Source of the DNA: Duganella sp. sic0402
GTDB lineage: Bacteria > Pseudomonadota > Gammaproteobacteria > Burkholderiales > Burkholderiaceae_D
NCBI RefSeq assembly: GCF_019219065.1
Contig: NZ_JAHUWK010000002.1
Location: 682,001-746,000, forward strand
DNA: 64,000 nucleotides
Direction of reading: 5' to 3'
The translations under genes and the position numbers were made by a program. Every line of letters begins with the position of its first letter. The stretch's first letter is position 1. Positions 34,174 to 43,240 of this stretch are shown here, one piece after another. The notes below the pieces were generated by a model that made no database searches, was not told the DNA's origin, and was given only the letters and a program-made list of their open reading frames with translations.

Positions 34174-35028
34174 ATGCTGCTCGATTCCATCCGCACCCAG
34201 CTCGACTCGCTCTCCAAATCGGAGCGCAAGGTCGCGCTGGCCGTGCTTGAACATCCGACCCAGACGGTCAACCAGAACATCACCGCGCTGGCCAAAAGCG
34301 CGCAGGTGTCCGAACCGACCGTGGTGCGTTTCTGCCGCACGCTGGGCTATGACGGCTGGCATGAATTCAAGCTGAAGCTGGCCCAGGGCCTGGCGCTGGC
34401 CCTGCCCGGACTGAACGAACAGCCGACCCAGGACGATCTGGCGGCCGATCTGGTCAACAAGATTTGCAGCCGCTCGATCAATACCCTGCTCGATCTGCGC
34501 AACAATCTCGATCCGGAAGCAATCCAGAAGGCGCTGGATATCCTGTCCAAGGCCAACAAGATCGAGTTCTACGGCCAGGGCACGTCCGGCATTGTGGCTT
34601 CCGACGCCCAGCACAAATTCTTCCGCTCCGGCGTGCCGACCGTGGCCTATGCCGACCCGCATATCCACAGCATCGCCGCCGCTCTGCTGCGCACTGGCGA
34701 CGCGCTGGTGGCCATCTCGCAGCGCGGCAACAGTCCATCGCTGGTGCGTTCGGTCAAGCTAGCCCGCCGCGGCGGCGCCGAGGTGATCGTGCTGGCGCCG
34801 TCCGGCACGCCGCTGGCCGACCTGGCCACGGTGCTGATCCCGATCGACCTGATCTTCAACATCGACCCGTACACGCCGATCTCGGCGCGGCTGGCCTACC
34901 TGGTGGTGATCGACGTGCTGGCGGTGGGACTGGCGCTGCAACGCGGACCGGAATTCCGCAAGAAAATGCAGAACGCCCAGAAGGCGCTACAGGAGTTCGA
35001 CCTGCAATTCGATTCATTCATCGGCTAA
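34174..35028 (+). CDS. hexR: HexR, RpiR-family transcriptional repressor of hexose catabolism
   Basis: A 284-residue RpiR-type regulator. The N-terminal HTH_6 domain (residues 1-77) has LSKSERKVALAVLEHP, ALAKSAQVSEPTVVRFCRTLGYDGWHEFK. The C-terminal SIS domain (about 120-255) carries EFYGQGTSGIVASDAQHKF and VAISQRGNSPSLV, which bind phosphosugars (KDPG in Pseudomonas HexR). It is encoded directly after zwf. Boxes resembling its operator are found before edd, pgi and zwf, supporting local and autogenous control. Confidence 0.93.
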   Translation: MLLDSIRTQLDSLSKSERKVALAVLEHPTQTVNQNITALAKSAQVSEPTVVRFCRTLGYDGWHEFKLKLAQGLALALPGLNEQPTQDDLAADLVNKICSRSINTLLDLRNNLDPEAIQKALDILSKANKIEFYGQGTSGIVASDAQHKFFRSGVPTVAYADPHIHSIAAALLRTGDALVAISQRGNSPSLVRSVKLARRGGAEVIVLAPSGTPLADLATVLIPIDLIFNIDPYTPISARLAYLVVIDVLAVGLALQRGPEFRKKMQNAQKALQEFDLQFDSFIG

Positions 35029-35088
35029 GCACCGTCTGGGCGGTTGTGCTACAGTGCGGATTATTTGCCGCATTTATAACCTTGCGCC

Positions 35089-36525
35089 ATGCACAACCGC
35101 TCCTCCCAGCGCATACCTCTGCTTCGCACCCTTGTTCCCGGCCTGGATGAGATCCTCGGTGGCGGCTTCCCGGCGCACAGCCTGTACCTGATCCAGGGCC
35201 TGGCTGGCAGCGGCAAAACCACGCTGGCTTGCCAGATCGGTTTCCAGCACGCGCACCAGGGCAAGAAAGTCCTGATTCTGACGCTGATCGCCGAAACCCA
35301 CGGCAAGATGCTCAATCATCTGAGCAATTTCTCCTTCTTCGACGAGGCGCTGGTCGATGAGCGCATCCTGTTCATCGGCGCCTACACCGACCTGCTGCGC
35401 GGCGGCCTGCGCGAACTGCTGAAATCGATCGCCGCCACGCTGGCCGAGCAGCGCCCGGACATCATGATCATCGACGGCTTCCGCACCGTGCGCGAAGCCA
35501 AACCGTCCGACCTGACGCTGTCCGAATTCATGCTGTCGCTGAATTCGCTGGTATCGACCATGGAATGCACCACCTTCCTGCTGTCGCCGACCGAAGGCAA
35601 CCAGGCCGATTCGGAAAACACGCTGGTCGACGGCCTGATTGAGCTGAGCCAGTACGAACGCGGCCTGCAGCTGATCCGTGAAATCAAGGTGTTCAAGCTG
35701 CGCGGCAGCAAGCACCTGCTGGGCCGGCATGTGTTTGAGGTGGGCCAGGACGGCGTGGCCGTGTATCCGCGCCTGGAAGCGGTCAGCACCTTGTCGGCGG
35801 CGATGCCGTCGGTGTCGCGCGAGCGGCTCGGCTTCGGCATCAGCGGCTGGGACAGGCTGACCAACGGCGGTGTCGCCAAGGGTTCGACCACGGCGCTGCT
35901 GGGCAATCCGGGTGTCGGCAAGACGCTGATGGGGCTGCACTTCATCCTCGAAGGCCTGCGCCAGGGCGAGTCCGCGCTGATCGTCGGCTTCTATGAATCG
36001 CCGCAACGGCTGCTGGAAAAGGCGCGCAGCGTCGGCATCGAGCTGCAACCGTATTTTGCCAACGGCGCGCTGCAGATCATCTGGCATCCGCCGCTGGAAG
36101 TACTGGTCGACAGCCTGACGCAGGGCCTGCTGGAAAACATCAGCCGGCGCAAAGTGTCGCGCATGCTGCTGGACGGCGTGGACGGCCTGCGCGAGATCGT
36201 CATGCATGAGGGCCGCTGGCGCGCCTTCCTGGCCGCCTTTGTCAACGCGCTGCGGATGCGCAACGTCACCACCTTCTTCACCCAGGAACTGCCGTACTTC
36301 GGCCACGGGCAGATGGAGAACGACGCGGCCGCCTCCATCCTGTTCGAGAACATCATCCTGCTGCGCTATGTCGACGTGGCCGGCATCAACCTGCGCCAGA
36401 TCGGCGTGCTCAAGCTGCGCGAAAACAGCTACGACGCAGCCAACCATGTGCTGCTCATCTCCGACCAGGGCATGAGCATCGACGGACCGGTACCTCCCAT
36501 CGTTCCACCGATATTGAACCGATAG
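35089..36525 (+). CDS. KaiC-like double-domain RecA-fold ATPase
   Basis: A 478-residue protein with two tandem KaiC domains. Domain 1 (about 10-235) has Walker A GLAGSGKT at 37-44 and DIMIIDGF as Walker B; domain 2 (about 245-475) has GNPGVGKT and VSRMLLDGVDG. Glutamates expected to activate water are in TLIAETHGK and GFYESPQRL. In a by-eye alignment with cyanobacterial KaiC, the phosphorylation pair S431/T432 is replaced by Ser-Ile (AAASILFENIILLRY), so at most one site remains. No kaiA or kaiB is seen; a receiver gene follows 9 bp downstream. The gene may act in signalling rather than a circadian clock. Confidence 0.9.
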   Translation: MHNRSSQRIPLLRTLVPGLDEILGGGFPAHSLYLIQGLAGSGKTTLACQIGFQHAHQGKKVLILTLIAETHGKMLNHLSNFSFFDEALVDERILFIGAYTDLLRGGLRELLKSIAATLAEQRPDIMIIDGFRTVREAKPSDLTLSEFMLSLNSLVSTMECTTFLLSPTEGNQADSENTLVDGLIELSQYERGLQLIREIKVFKLRGSKHLLGRHVFEVGQDGVAVYPRLEAVSTLSAAMPSVSRERLGFGISGWDRLTNGGVAKGSTTALLGNPGVGKTLMGLHFILEGLRQGESALIVGFYESPQRLLEKARSVGIELQPYFANGALQIIWHPPLEVLVDSLTQGLLENISRRKVSRMLLDGVDGLREIVMHEGRWRAFLAAFVNALRMRNVTTFFTQELPYFGHGQMENDAAASILFENIILLRYVDVAGINLRQIGVLKLRENSYDAANHVLLISDQGMSIDGPVPPIVPPILNR

Positions 36526-36534
36526 CGGCTGGCC

Positions 36535-36933
36535 ATGAGCGACCATCCAGCAAGCATGGACAGCCACCCGGATGGCAAGATCATTCTGGTAGTGGATGAC
36601 GAATTCGACGTGTTGTCGGCCTATACCATGCTGTTTGAATTCCGCGGTTTTCGCGTGCGCACCGCCTCCAACGGCGCCGAAGCGCTGGCCGCCGCGCGCC
36701 GCGAGCTGCCCGACATCGTCGTCTCCGACTACATGATGCCGGTGATGAACGGCGCCGACCTGTGTGTGGCCTGGCGCGACGATCCCTCGCTGCGCGCGAT
36801 TCCCTTCATCCTGGCCAGCGCCGGCATCCTGCCCCGCGACCTGCTGCCGCCCTACGACATATTCTTCCGCAAGCCGGTACCGTTCGACACGCTGCTGGCC
36901 ACCATCCAGCAACTGCTTGCGCGCCGGGGTTAG
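36535..36933 (+). CDS. Single-domain response regulator paired with the KaiC-like ATPase
   Basis: A 132-residue receiver: ILVVDDEFDVLSAY (acidic pocket), IVVSDYMMPVMNG (phospho-Asp), LASA (Ser/Thr position) and FRKPVPF (conserved Lys). No output domain. It begins 9 bp after the KaiC-like gene and ends 3 bp before a DMT transporter gene that starts with GTG, so co-transcription is likely. KaiC-like ATPases adjacent to receivers occur in several bacteria, and the two may form a phosphorelay or sequestration pair. Confidence 0.9.
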   Translation: MSDHPASMDSHPDGKIILVVDDEFDVLSAYTMLFEFRGFRVRTASNGAEALAAARRELPDIVVSDYMMPVMNGADLCVAWRDDPSLRAIPFILASAGILPRDLLPPYDIFFRKPVPFDTLLATIQQLLARRG

Positions 36934-36936
36934 CCG

Positions 36937-37800
36937 GTGGACGGCCCGGTTGCCAGCATCGTCCTGTTTGCCGCGCTGCTGCACGCCACCTGGAACGCGC
37001 TGGTCAAGGCCGGCCCCGACAAATATCTGACCACGCTGCTGGTCGCCTGCGGCGCCGGCCTGGTGTCGCTGCCGCTGCTCCCCTTCGTCGCAGCGCCGGC
37101 CAGCGCCAGCTGGCCGTGGCTGGCAGCGTCTGCGTGCTGCCAGGTCATCTATTACCGCCTGCTGGCGGCGGCCTACCAGCACGGCGACATGAGCCAGGCC
37201 TATCCGCTGATGCGCGGCGCCGCGCCACTGCTGGTGGCGCTGGCCAGCGTACCGCTATTGGGTGAGCGCCTGCACTGGCGGCAAGACCTGGCGGTGGTGC
37301 TGATCTGCGGCGGCGTGCTGACGCTGACCATCCTGCGCGGCGCCAGCGCCGGCGCCGACAGCGCCGCCAACCGCGCCGCGCGCCGCCGCGCCACCCTGTA
37401 CGCGCTGCTGAACGCCGCCATCATCGCCGCCTACACCATGATCGACGCGGCCGGCGTGCGCCGCTCCGGTGCGCCGGCCGGCTATACCATGTGGCTGTTC
37501 GTGCTGACCGCCGCCCTGCTGCTGCTGTGCTCCGGCAGCCGCTGGGGCGAGCTGCCTGCCTATGCGCGCACGCATGCGCGGGTGGCGCTGGTGGGCGGCG
37601 GCGGCACGCTGGCGTCCTACGGGCTGGCGCTGTGGGCGATGACGCAGGCGCCGGTGGCTGCCGTGGCGGCGCTGCGCGAAACCGCCATCCTGTTTGCCGC
37701 CGTCATCGCCGCCGTGTTCCTCGGCGAGCGGCTGGCGCCGGGCCGGGTGCTGGCCATCAGCCTGATCGCCTGTGGCGCAATTGTCATGCGGCTGGGCTGA
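36937..37800 (+). CDS. EamA/DMT superfamily transporter
   Basis: A 287-residue inner-membrane protein with ten helices in two EamA halves (ATWNALVKAGPDK early; AAVAALRETAILFAAVIAAVFLGERLAPG late). The start is GTG at 36937, 3 bp after the receiver stop, with no closer ATG at the same frame start. It resembles the phosphonate-utilisation-associated/EamA group that begins LLHATWNALVK. Substrate unknown. Its stop lies 62 bp before the transaldolase ATG. Confidence 0.88.
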   Translation: MDGPVASIVLFAALLHATWNALVKAGPDKYLTTLLVACGAGLVSLPLLPFVAAPASASWPWLAASACCQVIYYRLLAAAYQHGDMSQAYPLMRGAAPLLVALASVPLLGERLHWRQDLAVVLICGGVLTLTILRGASAGADSAANRAARRRATLYALLNAAIIAAYTMIDAAGVRRSGAPAGYTMWLFVLTAALLLLCSGSRWGELPAYARTHARVALVGGGGTLASYGLALWAMTQAPVAAVAALRETAILFAAVIAAVFLGERLAPGRVLAISLIACGAIVMRLG

Positions 37801-37862
37801 TATGGCCGGGTTAGGAGTAGAATAAGCGTGCAAACAACTCCCTTATCAAATTGGCAGCGCTT

Positions 37863-38798
37863 ATGAACCAACTCGAACAGCTCAAGCAATACACCACCGT
37901 GGTCGCCGACACCGGCGACTTCCAGGCCATCCAGCAATACACCCCGCGCGACGCCACCACCAATCCATCGCTGATCCTGAAAGCGGTGCAGAAGGATGAA
38001 TACAAGCCGCTGCTGGAAAAAGCCGTGCGCGACAATATGGACGCCAGCACCGGCGACGTGATCGACCAGCTGCTGGTCGCTTTCGGCAAGCAGATCCTGC
38101 GCGTCATCCCTGGCCGCGTGTCGACCGAAATCGACGCCGCCCTGTCGTTCAACACCGCCGGCTCGGTGGCCAAGGGCCGTGAGCTGATCAAGCTGTACGA
38201 AAAGAACGGCATCGACCGCGAGCGCGTGCTGATCAAGATGGCATCGACCTGGGAAGGCATCCGCGCCGCCGAGATCCTGGAGAAGGAAGGCATCCACACC
38301 AATATGACGCTGCTGTTCTCGCTGCCGCAGGCCATCGCCTGCGCCGAAGCGGGCGCCAAGCTGATTTCGCCGTTCGTCGGCCGCATCTACGACTGGTACA
38401 AGAAGAACACCGGCATCGAATACGAAGGCGGTGAAGATCCGGGCGTGCAGTCGGTCAAGCGCATCTACAACTACTACCGCAAGTTCGGCTACAACACCGA
38501 AGTGATGGGCGCCAGCTTCCGCAACACCGGCCAGATCCTGGAACTGGCCGGTTGCGACCTGCTGACCATCAGCCCGGACCTGCTGCAAAAGCTGGCCGAC
38601 ACCAACGCCCCGGTCGAGCGCAAGCTGAGCGCCGACAGCGGCAAGCACGCCGCCATGGGCAAAATCGCGATGGATGAAGCCACCTTCCGCTTCATGCTGA
38701 ACGAAGACGCGATGGCGACCGAGAAGACCGCCGAAGGCATCCGCGCCTTCGTGGCCGACACCGGCAAGCTGAAACAGATCATCTCCGGCATGCGTTAA
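37863..38798 (+). CDS. tal: Transaldolase
   Basis: A 311-residue class I aldolase of the non-oxidative pentose phosphate pathway. The catalytic Lys is in [17 protein letters not shown], and [15 protein letters not shown] is the N-terminal signature; [13 protein letters not shown] is another landmark. ATG 37863 gives [20 protein letters not shown], the normal family start. With zwf and pgi nearby it links hexose and pentose phosphates. No HexR-like box was recognised before it. A strong terminator follows the gene. Confidence 0.97.
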   Translation: MNQLEQLKQYTTVVADTGDFQAIQQYTPRDATTNPSLILKAVQKDEYKPLLEKAVRDNMDASTGDVIDQLLVAFGKQILRVIPGRVSTEIDAALSFNTAGSVAKGRELIKLYEKNGIDRERVLIKMASTWEGIRAAEILEKEGIHTNMTLLFSLPQAIACAEAGAKLISPFVGRIYDWYKKNTGIEYEGGEDPGVQSVKRIYNYYRKFGYNTEVMGASFRNTGQILELAGCDLLTISPDLLQKLADTNAPVERKLSADSGKHAAMGKIAMDEATFRFMLNEDAMATEKTAEGIRAFVADTGKLKQIISGMR

Positions 38799-38817
38799 TT
38801 TAAGCGCTCCGCCAGAC

Positions 38818-38859
38818 AAAGGCAGGAACGTGGCCAGCGGCCACTGTCCTGCCTTTTTT
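38818..38859 (+). terminator. Intrinsic terminator after tal
   Basis: GGCAGGA/TCCTGCC forms the outer stem and TGGCC/GGCCA an inner stem, followed by six T. This is a strong rho-independent terminator. Its T-tract also supplies the first bases of the -35 of the downstream efflux operon. Confidence 0.9.
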
Positions 38860-38886
38860 GCATTACAATCTTGCATCAACTATCAA
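38858..38886 (+). promoter_or_regulatory. Sigma-70 promoter of the RND efflux operon
   Basis: TTGCAT (38858-38863) and TATCAA (38881-38886) are 17 bp apart, just after the tal terminator and about 20 bp before the adaptor ATG. No operator palindrome was recognised here. Confidence 0.6.
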
Positions 38887-38905
38887 ACTGATCGCGAGAC
38901 CGTTC

Positions 38906-40075
38906 ATGAGAGTCGTTCCTCGTTGCACCACCGCAGCCGCCGCCCTTGTGTTGTTGAGCGCTTGCGGCGACAGGCAAGCCGACACCGGCGCGCCCCCTCC
39001 TCCCACTGTTTCCATCGTCACCGTCACACCGGCCAGCATCACCCTGAACAGCGAACTGCCGGGGCGCACCGAGGCCTCGCGCATCGCCCAGGTACGGGCG
39101 CGCACCGCCGGCATCGTGCTGCAACGCGTCTATCAGGAAGGCGGCGAGGTGAAGGCGGGCCAGGTGCTGTTCCGCATCGATCCGGCGCAGTTCCAGGCTT
39201 CGTTCGACAGCGCGCAGGCGGCGGTGGCCAAGGCCGAGGCGAATCTGGCGCAGGCCGACCTGAAAGTGAAGCGCTACAAGCCGCTGCTGGCGGCGCAGGC
39301 GGTCAGCCAGCAGGAGTACGACGACGCCATCACCGCGCAGAAGCAGACCGCAGCCGACCTGGCCACTTCCAAAGCGGCGCGCACCAACGCCAGCCTGACC
39401 TTGGGCTACGCCACCGTGACAGCGCCGATTTCCGGGCGCGTCAGCCGCGCGCTGGTGACCGAGGGCGCCTTGGTCGGCCAGGGGGAGGCAACGCCGATGG
39501 CGACCGTGCAGCAGCTCGATCCGATTTACGTGACCATCACCCAGTCCTCCACCGAAGTGCTGAAGCTGCAGCGTGCGCTCGCCGAGGGCAAGCTGAAAGG
39601 CGCGGGCAAGGACCAGGCGCGCGTCACGCTGGTGACCGAAGACGGCCAGGTTTATCCGCAGGCCGGCAAGCTGCTGTTCTCCGATGTATCGGTCGACGAA
39701 AGCACGGGATCGGTGTCGATGCGGGCCGAGTTCCCGAATCCGCAGCGGGTGCTGCTGCCGGGGATGTACGTGCGCGCGCGGCTGGAGCAAGGCGTCAGCG
39801 AAGCCGCCATCGCCGTGCCGCAGCAGGCCATCGTGCGCACCAACGAGGGTGCGACGGTACTGATCGTCGGCCCCGGCAACAAGGTGCAGTCGCAGCCGGT
39901 GGTGGCCAACGCCAACGACGGCAATCAGTGGGTGGTCAGCTCCGGCCTGAAGGGCGGCGAACGCATCGTGGTGGAAGGCTTCCAGAAAGCCAAGCCTGGC
40001 GCCACCGTCAATCCGCAGCCGTGGAAAGGCCCGGCAGCAGCGCAGCCTGCCGCCGCGCCGGCCGCCGCCAAATAA
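38906..40075 (+). CDS. RND efflux periplasmic adaptor (AcrA/MexA type lipoprotein)
   Basis: A 389-residue membrane fusion protein. The N-terminal signal ends in a lipobox (ALVLLSAC), so it should be anchored by a lipid on Cys. Order of domains: barrel-sandwich lipoyl halves (RARTAGIVLQRVYQEGGEVKAG and LGYATVTAPISGRV), an alpha-helical hairpin between them (about residues 85-150), then the beta-barrel and membrane-proximal domain. It joins the inner-membrane pump to the outer-membrane channel. ATG 38906 is selected for the signal peptide. The pump gene begins 12 bp downstream. Confidence 0.95.
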   Translation: MRVVPRCTTAAAALVLLSACGDRQADTGAPPPPTVSIVTVTPASITLNSELPGRTEASRIAQVRARTAGIVLQRVYQEGGEVKAGQVLFRIDPAQFQASFDSAQAAVAKAEANLAQADLKVKRYKPLLAAQAVSQQEYDDAITAQKQTAADLATSKAARTNASLTLGYATVTAPISGRVSRALVTEGALVGQGEATPMATVQQLDPIYVTITQSSTEVLKLQRALAEGKLKGAGKDQARVTLVTEDGQVYPQAGKLLFSDVSVDESTGSVSMRAEFPNPQRVLLPGMYVRARLEQGVSEAAIAVPQQAIVRTNEGATVLIVGPGNKVQSQPVVANANDGNQWVVSSGLKGGERIVVEGFQKAKPGATVNPQPWKGPAAAQPAAAPAAAK

Positions 40076-40087
40076 GCGGGAGCGCAC

Positions 40088-43000
40088 ATGGCCAAGTTCT
40101 TTATCGACCGCCCGGTGTTTGCGTGGGTGATCGCCCTGTTCATCCTGCTGGGCGGGATGCTGGCGATTAGCGTGCTGCCGGTGTCGCAGTATCCGACCAT
40201 CGCCCCGCCGTCGATTGTCGTCACCGCCAACTATCCTGGCGCCACCGCGCAAATTCTCGATGACGCGGTCACCAGCGTCATCGAACAGGAAATGAACGGC
40301 GCCGATGGCCTGCAATACGTCGAGGCGCAAAGCGAGGCCAATGGCTCGGTCAACATCACCGTCACCTTTATCCCCGGCACCAATCCGGACCTGGCGGCAG
40401 TGGATGTGCAGAACCGCATCAAGCGGGTGGAATCGCGGCTGCCGGCCGCCGTCACGCAGCAGGGGGTGCAGGTCAACAAGGCGCGCTCCAACATCCTGAT
40501 GTTTGTCGGCCTGACCTCCACCGACGGCCGGCTCGATCCGACCGGTCTGGGCGACTACATGGCGCGCAACGTGGTCAATGAAATCAAGCGCATTCCCGGT
40601 GTAGGCCAGGCGCAGCTGTTCGGCACCGAGCGCGCCATGCGCATCTGGATCGATCCGCAAAAACTGGTCGGCCTCAAACTGAATATGGCCGACGTGACCG
40701 CCGCCATCCGCGCGCAGAATGCGCAAGTCACGCCAGGCACGCTGGGCGATTTGCCGAGTCCCGCCAGCCAGTCCTACTCGGCGCCGATTGTGGTGACCGG
40801 CCAGCTGACCTCCACCACCGAATTCGCCAACATCGTGCTGCGCGCCAATCCCAATGGCTCGCTGGTGCGGCTCAAGGACGTGGCGCGGGTGGAAATGGGC
40901 GGCGCCAGCTTCAACACCAGCGCGCGGCTGAATGGCCAGCCCTTCTCCGCGCTGGCGGTGCAGCTGTCGCTGACCGGCAACGCGCTGCAAACCGCCACCG
41001 CCGTCAAGGCCAAGATGGAAGAACTGTCGAAGTACTTCCCGCCGGGCGTCAAGTACGAAGTCCCTTACGACACCTCGACCTTCGTCAAAATCTCGATTGA
41101 GGAAGTGGTCAAGACACTGCTGGAAGCCGTGCTGCTGGTGTTTCTGGTGATGTACCTGTTCCTGCAAAACATCCGCTACACGCTGATCCCGACCATCGTC
41201 GTCCCGGTGGCGCTGATGGGCACCTTCGCGGCGATGCAGCTGTTCGGCTTCTCCATCAACGTGCTGACCATGTTCGGCATGGTGCTGGCGATCGGCATCC
41301 TGGTCGATGACGCTATTGTGGTGGTGGAAAACGTCGAACGCATCATGAGCGAGGAAGGCCTGTCGCCGCGCGAGGCTACGCGCAAGGCCATGGACCAGAT
41401 CACCGGGGCCATCATCGGCATCACGCTGGTGCTGGTGGCGGTGTTCATTCCCATGGCCTTCTTCGGTGGCGCGGTCGGCGCGATCTACCGGCAGTTCTCG
41501 CTGGCGATGGTATCAGCCATGCTGTTCTCCGCGCTGATGGCGCTGACGCTGACGCCGGCCTTGTGCGCGACCATGCTCAAGCCAGTGGAAGCGGGCCACC
41601 ACCACGAGAAGAAAGGCTTCTTCGGCTGGTTCAACCGTAAGTTCGCCGTGACGGCGACTGGCTACCAGGGCATGATCGCCAACATCCTCAAACGCACCGG
41701 CCGCTACCTGATCATCTTCGCGCTGCTGTGCGGCGTGGTCGGCTGGCTGTATGTGAAGCTGCCGTCTTCGTTCCTGCCGAACGAGGATCAGGGCTACCTG
41801 GTCACCAATGTGCAGCTGCCGCCGGGCGCCTCGCTGGCGCGCACTCAGGCGGTGCTGTCGCAGATCGATCAGTACTACCGCAAGCAGGACGCGGTGGCGC
41901 GCACCATCGCGGTGGCGGGCTTCTCGTTCTCCGGCAGCGCGCAGAACGCCGGCCTGGTGTTCGTGCCGTTGAAGGACTGGAAAGAGCGCGGGCCGAACGA
42001 CTCGGCGCAGGCGATTGCGCAGCGCGCGTTTGGTGCGCTGTCCGGCATTCCGGACGCGATCATCTTTCCGCTCAGTCCTCCGCCGATCCGTGAGCTAGGC
42101 AACGCCACCGGCATTACCGCGCGCCTGCAGGACCGCAGCGCGCAAGGCCACGACGCGCTGGTCGCCGCGCGCAATCAGCTGCTGGAACTGGCGGGCAAAA
42201 GCGCGGTGCTGAAAGGTGTGCGGCCGGAAGGCCTGGAAGATGCGCCGCAGCTGCGGGTCGAGATCGACCGCGAGAAAGCCAACGCGCTGGGCGTAGCCTT
42301 CGCCGATATCAACTCCATGATGTCCAGCGCACTGGGCTCGTCCTACGTGAACGACTTTACCAGCAGCGGACGCCAGCAGCGCGTCATCGTGCAGGCCGAC
42401 GCGCCACGCAGACTGCAACCACAGGACATCCTGCAACTGAATGTGCGCAGCGCCAGCGGTGCGATGGTGCCGTTTTCCTCGTTCGCCTCGTCGCGCTGGA
42501 TACAAGGGCCGGTACAACTGGTGCGCTACAACGGCTATCCGGCGATCAAGCTGACCGGCGACGCCGCGCCCGGCCGCTCCACCGGCGAAGCGATGGCGGA
42601 GCTGGAGCGCCTGGCGCAGCAACTGCCGCCGGGCTTCGGCATCGAATGGACCGGCCAGTCGCTGGAAGAAAAAACTTCCGGCTCGCAGGCGCCGATGCTG
42701 TTCGCGCTGTCGCTGCTGGCCGCCTTCCTGGTGCTGGCGGCCTTGTATGAAAGCGAATCGATCCCGATAGCGGTGCTGCTGGTGGTGCCGCTCGGCGTGC
42801 TGGGTGCGCTGCTGGGCGCGCATATGCGCAGCCTGCCGAACGACGTCTACTTCAAGGTTGGCCTGATTGCGATTATCGGCCTGTCGGCCAAGAACGCCAT
42901 TCTGATCATCGAGTTTGCCAAAGACCTGCAAGCACAAGGCAAAGGTCTGATCGAAGCGACGCTGGAAGCGGTGCACCTGCGCTTCCGCCCCATCATCATG

Positions 43001-43240
43001 ACTTCGCTGGCCTTCATCCTCGGCGTGCTGCCGCTGGTGATCGCCACCGGCGCGGGTTCGGCCAGCCAGCGCGCCATCGGCACCGGCGTGATGGGCGGGA
43101 TGATCACCGCTACCGTGCTGGCGGTCTTCCTCGTGCCGGTGTTCTTTGTGGTGGTGCGCCGCATCTTCAAGGGCAGCGAGCGTCAACGCAAGCTGGCCGC
43201 ACATGAACTGAACGACAAAAACCATGAAACCTTCGATTAA
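40088..43240 (+). CDS. RND multidrug efflux pump, AcrB/MexB (HAE1) type
   Basis: A 1050-residue proton-driven exporter. N-terminus MAKFFIDRPVFAWVIALFIL is diagnostic of HAE1 pumps. The proton-relay Asp pair is in MVLAIGILVDDAIVVVENVER (helix 4), with the relay Lys in GLSAKNAILIIEFAK (helix 10). Two large periplasmic loops flank the halves, with the PN1-like YPGATAQILDDAVTSVIEQ. Length matches AcrB/MexB (1046-1049). It is the middle gene of a complete tripartite operon and overlaps the outer-membrane factor gene by 17 bp. Confidence 0.97.
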   Translation: MAKFFIDRPVFAWVIALFILLGGMLAISVLPVSQYPTIAPPSIVVTANYPGATAQILDDAVTSVIEQEMNGADGLQYVEAQSEANGSVNITVTFIPGTNPDLAAVDVQNRIKRVESRLPAAVTQQGVQVNKARSNILMFVGLTSTDGRLDPTGLGDYMARNVVNEIKRIPGVGQAQLFGTERAMRIWIDPQKLVGLKLNMADVTAAIRAQNAQVTPGTLGDLPSPASQSYSAPIVVTGQLTSTTEFANIVLRANPNGSLVRLKDVARVEMGGASFNTSARLNGQPFSALAVQLSLTGNALQTATAVKAKMEELSKYFPPGVKYEVPYDTSTFVKISIEEVVKTLLEAVLLVFLVMYLFLQNIRYTLIPTIVVPVALMGTFAAMQLFGFSINVLTMFGMVLAIGILVDDAIVVVENVERIMSEEGLSPREATRKAMDQITGAIIGITLVLVAVFIPMAFFGGAVGAIYRQFSLAMVSAMLFSALMALTLTPALCATMLKPVEAGHHHEKKGFFGWFNRKFAVTATGYQGMIANILKRTGRYLIIFALLCGVVGWLYVKLPSSFLPNEDQGYLVTNVQLPPGASLARTQAVLSQIDQYYRKQDAVARTIAVAGFSFSGSAQNAGLVFVPLKDWKERGPNDSAQAIAQRAFGALSGIPDAIIFPLSPPPIRELGNATGITARLQDRSAQGHDALVAARNQLLELAGKSAVLKGVRPEGLEDAPQLRVEIDREKANALGVAFADINSMMSSALGSSYVNDFTSSGRQQRVIVQADAPRRLQPQDILQLNVRSASGAMVPFSSFASSRWIQGPVQLVRYNGYPAIKLTGDAAPGRSTGEAMAELERLAQQLPPGFGIEWTGQSLEEKTSGSQAPMLFALSLLAAFLVLAALYESESIPIAVLLVVPLGVLGALLGAHMRSLPNDVYFKVGLIAIIGLSAKNAILIIEFAKDLQAQGKGLIEATLEAVHLRFRPIIMTSLAFILGVLPLVIATGAGSASQRAIGTGVMGGMITATVLAVFLVPVFFVVVRRIFKGSERQRKLAAHELNDKNHETFD

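Noticed and set aside
35089..36525. A circadian clock (kaiABC)
   Set aside because: No kaiA or kaiB in the window and one C-domain phosphosite appears to be lost. Only a KaiC-like ATPase is supported.
35074..37182. Open frame antisense to the KaiC-like, receiver and DMT genes
   Set aside because: Spans three well-supported plus-strand genes and has no recognisable domain.
37801..37862. HexR-like box before tal
   Set aside because: No match to the GTAGT-N-ATTTAC core was found; tal is probably outside the HexR set.
38876..41167. Long open frame antisense to the RND adaptor and pump genes
   Set aside because: Low-complexity His/Gly/Arg-rich product, no start context; the plus-strand proteins are clearly real.
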